From UBA10329 sp964500205 (GTDB lineage Bacteria; Bacteroidota; Bacteroidia; UBA10329), in the NCBI GenBank assembly GCA_964500205.1, contig CAZCNS010000017.1:1-64000 (forward strand): a stretch of DNA of 64,000 nucleotides. The letters run 5' to 3'. A program made the translations under genes and the position numbers. Of this stretch, positions 1 to 7,401 are shown in pieces. Numbering within the stretch: position 1 is the stretch's first letter; each line of letters starts with the position of its first letter. The notes under the pieces are model-generated. The model worked only from the letters and a program-made list of their open reading frames with translations, had not been told where the DNA came from and ran no database searches.

Positions 1-396
1 TGGTTTTCCTTTCTCATCAAAGAGCTCCGCAACGGGCACTCCGCCCACAGCCATGCCGAGCTGGGAGACATCGCCCACCAGCTGGCCGTCCTTCGTGTAA
101 GCAAGGCGGGGTTGGGTCACATCCGCAGACAATGGTTTTCCTTTCTCATCAACTAACTCCGCAACGGGAACTCCGCCCACCGCCATGCCGAGCTGCGAGA
201 CATTACCCACCAGCTGGCCGTCCTTCGTGTAAGCGAGGCGAGGTTGGGTCACATCCGAAGAAAGTGGTTTGCCTTGTTCATCAACCAATTCAGAGACAGG
301 AATCCCGGCAATGGTCATCCCCAATTGAGTCGGGTCATCGACCACCGTGCCGTCCTTGCGATAAACAAGGCCCGGTCGCTTCTCCTCCGGTTGGGA
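1..396 (-). repeat. 132-bp tandem repeat inside the partial barrel gene
   Basis: Units start at 1, 133 and 265, exactly 132 bases apart, and encode 44 residues each in frame. The two units nearest the edge are nearly identical; the third (265-396) is diverged. The array probably continues beyond the window. Confidence 0.9.
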
Positions 397-1395
397 TGCG
401 TCAACCTCCGCAGCCCTGTCAGCATCTTTGACTGACGAGGAGGAGCGTTCCTCCTGGCCCTCCGTAGCCTTGGCAGCTGCATCATCCTCATTTCTCGGCT
501 TGGACTCCCAGCGGTTAACACTGCTGGCTAGCATCTGCGCGTCAGGTTTCCTGGTCATTGGGCGCAGGTTTCCGAAGAACACATTTACCCCTACTGAACC
601 GAAAATATGGTGGTCGTTTCCACTCGTGCTCCTTCTTTCACCGACACTCAACGCACCCGAGTTGTCGAGCATGTCAGAGAAGTTCATTGCGTAGGTGAAA
701 GCGGCATTCACCCCGAAATTCTTAGTTATCTGAAAGCGGATGCCAGCGTGAACGGGCAGCGTGAATGTTGTCTGCGGATATTTCCTCAAGCCGTCAAGGT
801 TGGCATCTCGAAGGTCACTTTCATAAACACCGTCCCGCTCCAACAGGATTGCGGCCTCAGAATTTGGGTGCGACTCGGGAAGACTTCTTATGCTGCCATC
901 ATCCCAAAAATGGTAAGTCCTTCCTTCAGCGTCTTGCAGGTCGCCCTTTGAGCGGAAGAACATGGCCCCGCCTCCGATCCCGACATAGGGCCTAATGAGC
1001 TGGAATCCCCGCTCATTCGGTTTAAAAAGCGGATAGAAATTGTACTCCAGAATCAACTGTTGGCTGAACAACGAGGAGCGGTAGCTGAGGTTGGCATTGC
1101 CACGCATCTCATCCCCATAGACGCTACCGGTAAAGATGTTAAGCGATAGATGGAGGAACTTGGCAAGCCGCTGTGAAACCGTGACCTGATAACCAAACTG
1201 CTGGAAAGGGCTTGGCCCTGGGGCACTCAAACCGACATCGGACAACAGATGTACGATGCCAAAATTCACGGCCACCTCAGGAAGTTGCACAAGGCGGTTG
1301 TCGGTAGGCAGGGAATCATCAGCGTCCTGAGCCACCGCCAAAGGGGTGGCAAGAACGAGGCTGAAAAGGAAGGCGTGGAAGACAGAGACCCTCAT
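1..1395 (-). CDS. Outer-membrane beta-barrel protein with 44-residue C-terminal repeats (partial)
   Basis: The frame opens with ATG at 1395 and stays open to the window edge, so 465 residues are seen and the C-terminus is missing. Residues 1-23 form a signal peptide ending LAVAQ. Residues about 25-285 alternate in the way of an outer-membrane barrel and share landmarks with the next two barrel genes, for example WDDGSIRSL followed by a YESDLRDANLDGL segment. A charged Ser/Glu/Asp-rich linker (about 290-333) leads into three 44-residue repeats (334-377, 378-421, 422-465) with cores such as LAYTKDGQLVG and VPVAELVDEKGKP. The first repeat is the most diverged. The gene lies just downstream of a terminator that closes the neighbouring operon, so it probably has its own promoter, which I could not identify. 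Function unknown; a surface-exposed or peptidoglycan-facing repeat domain is only a guess. Confidence 0.85.
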   Translation of the reverse strand, partial: MRVSVFHAFLFSLVLATPLAVAQDADDSLPTDNRLVQLPEVAVNFGIVHLLSDVGLSAPGPSPFQQFGYQVTVSQRLAKFLHLSLNIFTGSVYGDEMRGNANLSYRSSLFSQQLILEYNFYPLFKPNERGFQLIRPYVGIGGGAMFFRSKGDLQDAEGRTYHFWDDGSIRSLPESHPNSEAAILLERDGVYESDLRDANLDGLRKYPQTTFTLPVHAGIRFQITKNFGVNAAFTYAMNFSDMLDNSGALSVGERRSTSGNDHHIFGSVGVNVFFGNLRPMTRKPDAQMLASSVNRWESKPRNEDDAAAKATEGQEERSSSSVKDADRAAEVDASQPEEKRPGLVYRKDGTVVDDPTQLGMTIAGIPVSELVDEQGKPLSSDVTQPRLAYTKDGQLVGNVSQLGMAVGGVPVAELVDEKGKPLSADVTQPRLAYTKDGQLVGDVSQLGMAVGGVPVAELFDEKGKP

Positions 1396-1424
1396 ACCAT
1401 GAAACCGCAGGTGAAATTAAACAA

Positions 1425-1448
1425 ATAACCCCGCGATGGCGGGGTTAT
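1425..1448 (-). terminator. Rho-independent terminator after the SPOR-domain gene
   Basis: A perfect 10-bp stem (ATAACCCCGC / GCGGGGTTAT) with a 4-base loop lies 24 bases past the stop of the SPOR-domain gene. On the minus strand it is followed by a T-rich stretch (TTGTTTAATTT). Confidence 0.8.
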
Positions 1449-1471
1449 CTGCAATCCTGAACGGGCGAAAA

Positions 1472-2521
1472 TTACTGCCCTGCGATATCCAACGCCTCCT
1501 TGACATGGATGCGGACACCATTATTGTAAGCAGTTACGAAAGGACCGTCAACACTGTTATTATCACGCAACTCATTGCTGAAGGTCTTGGCAGGACGGTA
1601 GGACCCGAACTCACCGACCACGTATTTGAACATTCCTTCGTGCTCCTCCACTGATACCACCTCAGATATGCCATACTTTGAGGCGAAAGCTGATGGATCA
1701 ACCTGATTGGGACCTGCAGCGATCTGTACGCGGAAAACAAGACCCGGGACACTTTTCACCGTTACATCACGGGCAGGACGAGCAGCGGGCTGTGATTCTT
1801 GCGGGCGGGATTCGGACTCACGCTTTGCTTGAGCCGCTGCAGCCTGACGCTCTTGCTCTGCAACCCGTTTTACCTCTGAATCGGCCTCACGCTGGGCAGC
1901 TGCGGCCATCTCTTCCTGCGCAGCGGCAGCAGCCTGTGCAGCAGCTGCGGCACCATCGTCTCCTGATTCCACAGCCGCATCAACCACCTCCTGAGAGGCC
2001 TCCGCTGCAGCAACTCTTGCGGCTTCGGCAGCCTCTGCGCGCTGACGCTGCTCTTCGAGTATCTTCTGATTTGCGGCTTCTTGGGCTGCAGCAGCCTGAT
2101 CAGCCCCGACTACAATGATATCTTTCGGAATGAGCGCCTTCTCCGTCTCATTGTTACGTATGTAAGAGAAGTTGCCTTCAAGGATCTGGTTGCCACTCAC
2201 ACTCGGGTCGACCTTGACCTTGTAGGATACAGTGATGTCAGAAGTCCCAGGGAGGGACATCCACAGGAACTTCACCTTCCGATCCTTGAATGAGAACGTG
2301 GAGTTTGCAGTTTCCACAGCCGTTGCGGTGAAACCATTAGGCAGATCATGCTGCAACTTCGCAAATCCCGAGATGTCGCCTTTACTGATGGTCAACTGAA
2401 CATCGAACTCACTGCCCGGTGTAACGGAGGAAGGAGTCTTGGTGGAAACCGAGACCTGACCGAGGGCGATGAATGAACTCATGCAACCCAAAAGGGTGAG
2501 AGACAGAATGGATCTGCGCAT
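1472..2521 (-). CDS. Secreted protein: cohesin-like N-domain, Ala/Glu-rich coil, SPOR domain
   Basis: 349 residues from the ATG at 2521; a GTG at 2545 would add eight residues ahead of an already good signal peptide (MRRSILSLTLLGCMSSF), so the ATG is preferred. After the signal peptide comes an immunoglobulin- or cohesin-like beta domain (about 20-140). A long Ala/Glu/Gln/Arg-rich, probably coiled-coil, segment follows (about 140-250). The last 90 residues resemble the SPOR fold (VFRVQIAAGP, YVVGEFGSY, FVTAYNNGVRI), which binds denuded peptidoglycan in known members. It lies 46 bases downstream of the second barrel gene on the same strand and is followed by a terminator, so it is probably the last gene of a three-gene operon with two outer-membrane barrels. 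A role tying the barrels to the cell wall is inference. Confidence 0.8.
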   Translation of the reverse strand: MRRSILSLTLLGCMSSFIALGQVSVSTKTPSSVTPGSEFDVQLTISKGDISGFAKLQHDLPNGFTATAVETANSTFSFKDRKVKFLWMSLPGTSDITVSYKVKVDPSVSGNQILEGNFSYIRNNETEKALIPKDIIVVGADQAAAAQEAANQKILEEQRQRAEAAEAARVAAAEASQEVVDAAVESGDDGAAAAAQAAAAAQEEMAAAAQREADSEVKRVAEQERQAAAAQAKRESESRPQESQPAARPARDVTVKSVPGLVFRVQIAAGPNQVDPSAFASKYGISEVVSVEEHEGMFKYVVGEFGSYRPAKTFSNELRDNNSVDGPFVTAYNNGVRIHVKEALDIAGQ

Positions 2522-2567
2522 TGGAGAGCTTGTTGTTTTGTTCACGCGGCTAAGGTATTATTATTTG

Positions 2568-3956
2568 TTACTGTTCAAAGAAGTAGTCGATCAGCTCTGA
2601 GAGCCTCAATGCAGATACGTCAAGTTCGCCATCAAAGAAACGGTCAATGGCCTCATAAACCTCAACTACACTGATGCGTCCATCACGGTCAAAGTCAAAG
2701 GTCTGAAGGATTCTTCGGTCACTTGCACTGATTTCACGCACAGGCATTTCCACCGGAGACTTGTAGATAGCTACCATATCGGGGAACAGGTCGTACATCT
2801 GCGCACGCTTGGTGGCAACCGTATCGCGGTTGAAGGCCATATCGTCAGTGATGCCCACTCCGGTCAGCGTCACATTGAGCGCAGGGTCAGTGGCCGCCTC
2901 CTCATCGAAATGGTCGAGCACCCCATCCTTATCGTTGTCCACAGCGCAGCCATACTCATCTACGAGAGCCCCACGCTCCGTATCGGGACAGCGATCCTGA
3001 TAATCTATAACGCCATCACCATCTGAGTCCCCCTCGAGAGATGCAAACTCAAAAGCATCGAATGGCGAGGCCGACTTCTTCTTGGAAGGGGCAAAGAAAT
3101 CGTAATGGTAGGAGATGCCCGTGAACATGAACATATCATTGGCACTGTTACCTGCCCTGTCTCCCCTACCATCGCGGCTCACGCCATCTATAAGGTCGGT
3201 CAGCGTGTAGTGAAAAGAGGTGGACACACGAACACTCGAACGTTGAGACAATCTCATATTGACGCCAACAGTGAGTGGTATGCTCATCGAAAACTCCGGG
3301 TAATTGCCCAAACTGTCCAGATTCGCGGTGCGCAGGTCGGTCTCATAGACATAGTCGCGTTGTAGTATATCTGCACTCTCGGCATTAGGATCGCCTTCAG
3401 TCAGACTCCTTACCGTACCATCAGACCAGTTGTTGTAGCGCCTGCCATCGGTATCGCGCATGTCGCTCTTCGTGCTGAAGTTAAAAGCCCCTATTCCTAC
3501 CGAGATGAAGGGGTTGATGATGCGCTGAGGCGGGAGAATACTTGCAAAATTGTAGGTAGCGTGCAGATTGAATGCGATGAGGTCGGTCTGGAAGTTGTGG
3601 TTACGCACATCTGAACGCTCGTGGGCCGACAACCTACCATAGGTCACATCGAATCGCATACCGATGGATGGCGTGATGTTCTTGCTGGCGATGAACTGCA
3701 TGCCGAGGTTGTGCAGCATAGGGTTGGACAGGCCATTATTATTGACCTCCCCGAAATAGTTGAAGAAGCCCGCCCCCAGTCCGAACACCGGGCTTTTGGA
3801 GATATTCTCAGCATTCCACTGTTTGCGGGCCTCACGTTTCGCTTCGCGCGCAACTTTAGCGGAATCAGCCTCCACTGTCGTAGCATCCGACTGCGCGGAT
3901 GCTACGGCTGATGAGCCTAGTAGTATTGACAGAACAGGGAAGATCCGCTTCAGCAT
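2568..3956 (-). CDS. Outer-membrane barrel with thrombospondin type 3 repeats and C-terminal EF-hand
   Basis: 462 residues. A signal peptide (1-21) precedes a barrel (about 55-290). Asp-rich type 3 repeats (about 310-355, DSDGDGVIDYQDRCPD and DNDKDGVLDHFD) would bind calcium. Near the C-terminus residues 421-432 (DFDRDGRISVVE) match the 12-residue EF-hand loop with Asp at 1, 3 and 5, Gly at 6, Ile at 8 and Glu at 12. The protein ends LSELIDYFFEQ. The barrel shares the landmarks WSDGTVRSL and YETDLRTANLDSLG with its two neighbours, so the three are paralogues. It starts 12 bases after the upstream barrel gene and is 46 bases before the SPOR gene, consistent with one operon. No OmpA-like peptidoglycan domain is present. 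Function unknown. Confidence 0.85.
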   Translation of the reverse strand: MLKRIFPVLSILLGSSAVASAQSDATTVEADSAKVAREAKREARKQWNAENISKSPVFGLGAGFFNYFGEVNNNGLSNPMLHNLGMQFIASKNITPSIGMRFDVTYGRLSAHERSDVRNHNFQTDLIAFNLHATYNFASILPPQRIINPFISVGIGAFNFSTKSDMRDTDGRRYNNWSDGTVRSLTEGDPNAESADILQRDYVYETDLRTANLDSLGNYPEFSMSIPLTVGVNMRLSQRSSVRVSTSFHYTLTDLIDGVSRDGRGDRAGNSANDMFMFTGISYHYDFFAPSKKKSASPFDAFEFASLEGDSDGDGVIDYQDRCPDTERGALVDEYGCAVDNDKDGVLDHFDEEAATDPALNVTLTGVGITDDMAFNRDTVATKRAQMYDLFPDMVAIYKSPVEMPVREISASDRRILQTFDFDRDGRISVVEVYEAIDRFFDGELDVSALRLSELIDYFFEQ

Positions 3957-3968
3957 CTCGCCACGGGA

Positions 3969-5384
3969 TTACTGCTCGAAGAAGAAGTCAATCAGGTCAT
4001 GGAGCTTACCTGCACTGAAATCAAGCTCTCCCTCGAAGAAGGCATCGATGGCCCAAGTAATCTCGTCTGCGGAGATGAAGCCATCTCCATCGCGGTCAAC
4101 GACCTCGAAGTCACCCAGCGATGTGGACCTACGATAAGTTTCAGGCTCATCCAATGAGTACAGGCTCTTCGCAGGCTTCCCTTGAATACTCGGGAAGGCG
4201 AGGAAACGGACATCTCTATTGACCGCGACAGTATCACGGACGAGATTTTCCTCGTCTATCAATACCCCGTTCTGGTCAACGACCGCTTCTGCGGGAGAAT
4301 TCGGCTCGAGGTCACGATAATCAGCGATGCCGTCACCATCGCTATCCTTCGGACATCCGAACTCGTCCACTTTGACCCCAGCGGGCGTACCCGAACACAG
4401 GTCATATATATTCTTCACACCATCTCCATCGTCATCACCCTGCTCCAAAGCAAGGAAGTCGATCATATCAAACTGAGTAGGCTCTTTCTTTGTCTTCTTA
4501 GCAGCGATATTGTAACCGATTCCCAGCGAAGCAAAGAGGTAATGGTCTGACTGACTGCCTGATGTACGGTAGTTGTCCAGGTAGTCGGTCATGCTCCAGT
4601 GGTAAGTGGCCTTTACGTCACCGTAGAACTTGTTGGAGAACTTATAGCGCAATCCGATACCGAAAGGTATGGTGAGTGCCTGCCGGTCATAAGTCGATGG
4701 AGAAGCTCCATCCTCTGCAAAAGACTCTGTCAACTCGGTCTCGTAATCCCTATCCAGTTGCAGCGGACGCGCCTGACCGAGGTCCTCAGGATTGCGCGGA
4801 CGGTCCATGATGCGACCATCCTCCCAGTAATTGTAAGCACGGCCCTGCTCGTCCAAAAGGTCACTCATGGGAGTGAAGTTCACTATGTAACCCACACCAC
4901 CAAAGAGGTAGGGCGAGAATTTGGATGCACGGTTGATGAACAGGTTGTTGTCGAGATACACCTTCACGTGCATGTCGATCTGCATGAACGTGGTCTCCAC
5001 ATTGCGATTGCTATTGATGACCGTGGTACGCTCGTTATCAGCCACTTGTCCGTAAAGGAAGCCAAGGGAGAAGCCCACAGCACTGAAGGTGCGGTGCTCC
5101 ACACCTGCGTAGGCTCCCCAACGCCAGTGGGTCGGGTTGTACGCACTGGACACACGCGAGAGATCATCAGAGAGGAGCGTGAGTCCCCCACCGCCCACAT
5201 ATATGGATGGAAGCTTGTGGTGGTAGAACGGAGGACGCTCCTTTTTCTCGCGGGGTTCCTTCTCTGCCTTTTCTGCCTTCTCCTTCTTGGGCTTGTCTGT
5301 CTCGGCAGGCTGCACTTCCTCCTGCGCAAAGGCAGCGATAGAGGAGAACATCACAACGACTGGAAGTAGATGTCTGAAATTCAT
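3969..5384 (-). CDS. Outer-membrane barrel with thrombospondin type 3 repeats and C-terminal EF-hand
   Basis: 471 residues and probably the first gene of the operon. A signal peptide (1-20, ending AAFA) is followed by a Lys/Glu-rich stretch (about 28-52), then the barrel. Type 3 repeats (about 320-365) include DDDGDGVKNIYDLC and DSDGDGIADYRD. Residues 430-441 (DRDGDGFISADE) form a canonical EF-hand loop, and the tail reads LHDLIDFFFEQ, nearly the same as the tail of the downstream paralogue. The shared landmark here is WEDGRIMDR. Conservation of both the calcium loop and the final ten residues suggests the C-terminus is functional, perhaps a docking tail; that is inference. Upstream, TAAAAGTA at 5423-5430 (minus strand TACTTTTA) is one mismatch from the -7 consensus and could be the operon promoter. 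Confidence 0.85.
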   Translation of the reverse strand: MNFRHLLPVVVMFSSIAAFAQEEVQPAETDKPKKEKAEKAEKEPREKKERPPFYHHKLPSIYVGGGGLTLLSDDLSRVSSAYNPTHWRWGAYAGVEHRTFSAVGFSLGFLYGQVADNERTTVINSNRNVETTFMQIDMHVKVYLDNNLFINRASKFSPYLFGGVGYIVNFTPMSDLLDEQGRAYNYWEDGRIMDRPRNPEDLGQARPLQLDRDYETELTESFAEDGASPSTYDRQALTIPFGIGLRYKFSNKFYGDVKATYHWSMTDYLDNYRTSGSQSDHYLFASLGIGYNIAAKKTKKEPTQFDMIDFLALEQGDDDGDGVKNIYDLCSGTPAGVKVDEFGCPKDSDGDGIADYRDLEPNSPAEAVVDQNGVLIDEENLVRDTVAVNRDVRFLAFPSIQGKPAKSLYSLDEPETYRRSTSLGDFEVVDRDGDGFISADEITWAIDAFFEGELDFSAGKLHDLIDFFFEQ

Positions 5385-5553
5385 CCGAACCTTGGTTGGT
5401 TATAGTGGTACTGTGAAGCGGGTAAAAGTAGAATAAATCTCAAAACAGTGACTCGCTGATAAAAATCCATCAGTCAGCCTGTCGGTCCATCCATGCCGCT
5501 AACACGTTTCGCCTAACTTCACGCCCCGACCGAACAATTAACCGGAACAACAG

Positions 5554-5949
5554 ATGGCAAGCATCTTCACACGCATCATCAACGGAGAGATTCCCTGTTT
5601 CAAAGTGGCGGAATCGGAGGATTGTATCGCCTTTCTGGACATCAGCCCCGTGGCAAAGGGACATACGCTGGTGGTACCCAAGAAGGAGGTAGACCGTCTG
5701 TTCGACCTTGATGACGATACATATATTAAACTGCAACTTTTCGCGAAGCGGGTATCAAATGCCATTGAAAAGGTGGTGCCATGCAACCGCATCGGTGTAA
5801 CGGTCATCGGGCTGGAAGTGCCTCATGCACACATTCATCTCATTCCCATCAATTCGCTTCACGACATGAGTTTCACTGGCCCACGCGTTCAGATGACCCA
5901 GGGGGAGATGACGACATTGGCCTCGGCCATTGCTGCCCACATGGACTGA
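5554..5949 (+). CDS. HIT family hydrolase
   Basis: 131 residues, typical for a prokaryotic histidine-triad protein. The triad HAHIHLIPI sits near residues 96-104. The N-terminal ASIFTRIINGEIPCFKV and the KGHTLVVPKKEV segment match the family closely. Members hydrolyse nucleotidyl phosphoramidates, ester adenylates or dinucleoside polyphosphates in the cytosol; the physiological substrate cannot be read from sequence. It is transcribed divergently from the barrel operon across a 169-base gap and convergently with ruvC, whose stop is only six bases away, so the two transcripts probably terminate within each other. Confidence 0.93.
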   Translation: MASIFTRIINGEIPCFKVAESEDCIAFLDISPVAKGHTLVVPKKEVDRLFDLDDDTYIKLQLFAKRVSNAIEKVVPCNRIGVTVIGLEVPHAHIHLIPINSLHDMSFTGPRVQMTQGEMTTLASAIAAHMD

Positions 5950-5955
5950 CGGGCC

Positions 5956-6567
5956 TCAGGCTTTGCGGTCGGGGTTCTGTTGAAGGAATGTGGCCCAGCT
6001 GGAAGTCTTCTTACCTCCCTTGCCTGTGGGTTTGGGGGGTGTGGAACCTGACCCGACCACACGGTGAGTGAAGTAATGACACGTTGCAGCCGCAAGACCA
6101 TCCGTGGCATCGAGCGGGAAATCGTCCATCGGGGTCTTGAGGATATTCTGAAGCATGGCGGCCACCTGCTCCTTGCTGGCATTGCCGTTGCCTGTGATGG
6201 ACTGCTTGATTCTACGCGGGGCGTACTCCACCACCGGTATATCCATTGAAAGAGCCGCTGCGATGCACACCCCCTGCGCCCTTCCGAGCTTGAGCATCGA
6301 CTGCACATTCTTCCCGAAGAAAGGGGCCTCGATGGCCATCTCATCAGGATGATATTGGCGGATGATCTCGGCCGTGCGATCAAAAATGCGCTTGAGGCGC
6401 GTGGCCTGATCCTTGAACCTGTCGAGCTTCAGAATGCCCATGGTGAGCACCACTGGACCACCATCAGTGATATGGAGCACCCCGTAGCCCATGACCACAG
6501 TGCCGGGGTCGATGCCGAGTATCACCCTGTCCTTCTTCACCTGACCTGCTGCTATTGCCATCCTCAT
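5956..6567 (-). CDS. ruvC: Crossover junction endodeoxyribonuclease RuvC
   Basis: 203 residues. RuvC resolves Holliday junctions with RuvAB. The four acidic residues of the family are visible: Asp in ILGIDPGTVV, Glu in MAIEAPFFGKN, and the Asp pair in DFPLDATDGLAAA. The conserved RIKQSITGNGNASKEQV region is also present. The C-terminal tail of about 35 residues is basic, Gly/Ser-rich and slightly longer than in short homologues. The start ATG overlaps the stop of the upstream RNA methyltransferase gene by four bases (ATGA), so the two genes are translationally coupled. A second in-frame ATG lies two codons downstream. Confidence 0.95.
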   Translation of the reverse strand: MRMAIAAGQVKKDRVILGIDPGTVVMGYGVLHITDGGPVVLTMGILKLDRFKDQATRLKRIFDRTAEIIRQYHPDEMAIEAPFFGKNVQSMLKLGRAQGVCIAAALSMDIPVVEYAPRRIKQSITGNGNASKEQVAAMLQNILKTPMDDFPLDATDGLAAATCHYFTHRVVGSGSTPPKPTGKGGKKTSSWATFLQQNPDRKA

Positions 6568-7322
6568 ACCGTTGACCGTTTGACCTCCGAGAGCAGAATG
6601 GCCGTGGCGATGGCCGCGTTGAGCGATTCCACCTCATGCGCCTCACCGTAGCGCGCTATGCGCACCTGCTGTTTGCAGCATTGACGCACAGCATCACTTA
6701 TACCATGCGACTCACTTCCTATCACCAATGCGATGCGGCTCTGCGCTTCAAACCCATTTATTGACTCACCGTCCAAAGTGGCAGCAAGGGTAAGCAGTCC
6801 TGCATCTTCAGCTGCCTTTAGAAACTCAGGCAAGTCATCCAGATATACAGGAGGGCGATGAAAAAGGGCGCCCATGGCGCCCTGCACCACTTTGGGCGAC
6901 CATGCATCCACACAATCTGCGGAGCACACCACCCTGTCGACACCGAACCAAGCTGCGGTGCGCAGGATGGTGCCAAGGTTGCCTGGATCGCGCACACCGT
7001 CAAGCACCAAAATGAGCGAGGCCGTTTCTATAGTTAGATCTGGGGCTTCGGGAATCCTGGCCACCGCAAGCACATTGCTTGCCGAGGATAGCGAGGATAT
7101 CCTTTCCATGTCCGGGCCCGTCACCAATTCCTTCCTCAAGTCACCCGACAGGCCATCGAGAAATGCACTGTCTGTGGAAAAGATCGCCTCTACCTTAACA
7201 GGAGAGGCTATAAGTTCGCTCACTACCTTCACGCCCTCCGCAACAAACAGTCCATTGGCCATCCTCGACCGTCTGTTCTTGAGGTCGCGTATAGACCTGA
7301 GCTCTGTGCGGGTGATGGGCAA
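6564..7322 (-). CDS. TrmH/SpoU family RNA methyltransferase
   Basis: 252 residues from a TTG start; the next ATG (7262) would cut into the conserved N-terminal substrate-binding part (LRSIRDLKNRRSR, GLFVAEGVKV), so the TTG is preferred. The SPOUT-fold motifs are clear: LDGVRDPGNLGTILRTA, then VIGSESHGIS and EVESLNAAIATAIL. These form the trefoil knot that holds S-adenosylmethionine. Members 2'-O-methylate rRNA or tRNA; the exact target cannot be assigned here. It is followed by ruvC with a four-base overlap and is divergent from tamL. Confidence 0.92.
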   Translation of the reverse strand: MPITRTELRSIRDLKNRRSRMANGLFVAEGVKVVSELIASPVKVEAIFSTDSAFLDGLSGDLRKELVTGPDMERISSLSSASNVLAVARIPEAPDLTIETASLILVLDGVRDPGNLGTILRTAAWFGVDRVVCSADCVDAWSPKVVQGAMGALFHRPPVYLDDLPEFLKAAEDAGLLTLAATLDGESINGFEAQSRIALVIGSESHGISDAVRQCCKQQVRIARYGEAHEVESLNAAIATAILLSEVKRSTV

Positions 7323-7401
7323 CGGTTGGAGCGGTGTTTGTTATCAGGGCGGAGATCGAAAAGCCTTATCTCAGACCTTGAGTACAGGAAAACTCTGTTT
7401 G

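Noticed and set aside
6874..7401. In-frame ATG at 6874 as start of the Omp85 gene
   Set aside because: It would overlap the divergent methyltransferase gene almost entirely and place the lipoprotein signal peptide in the middle of the protein.
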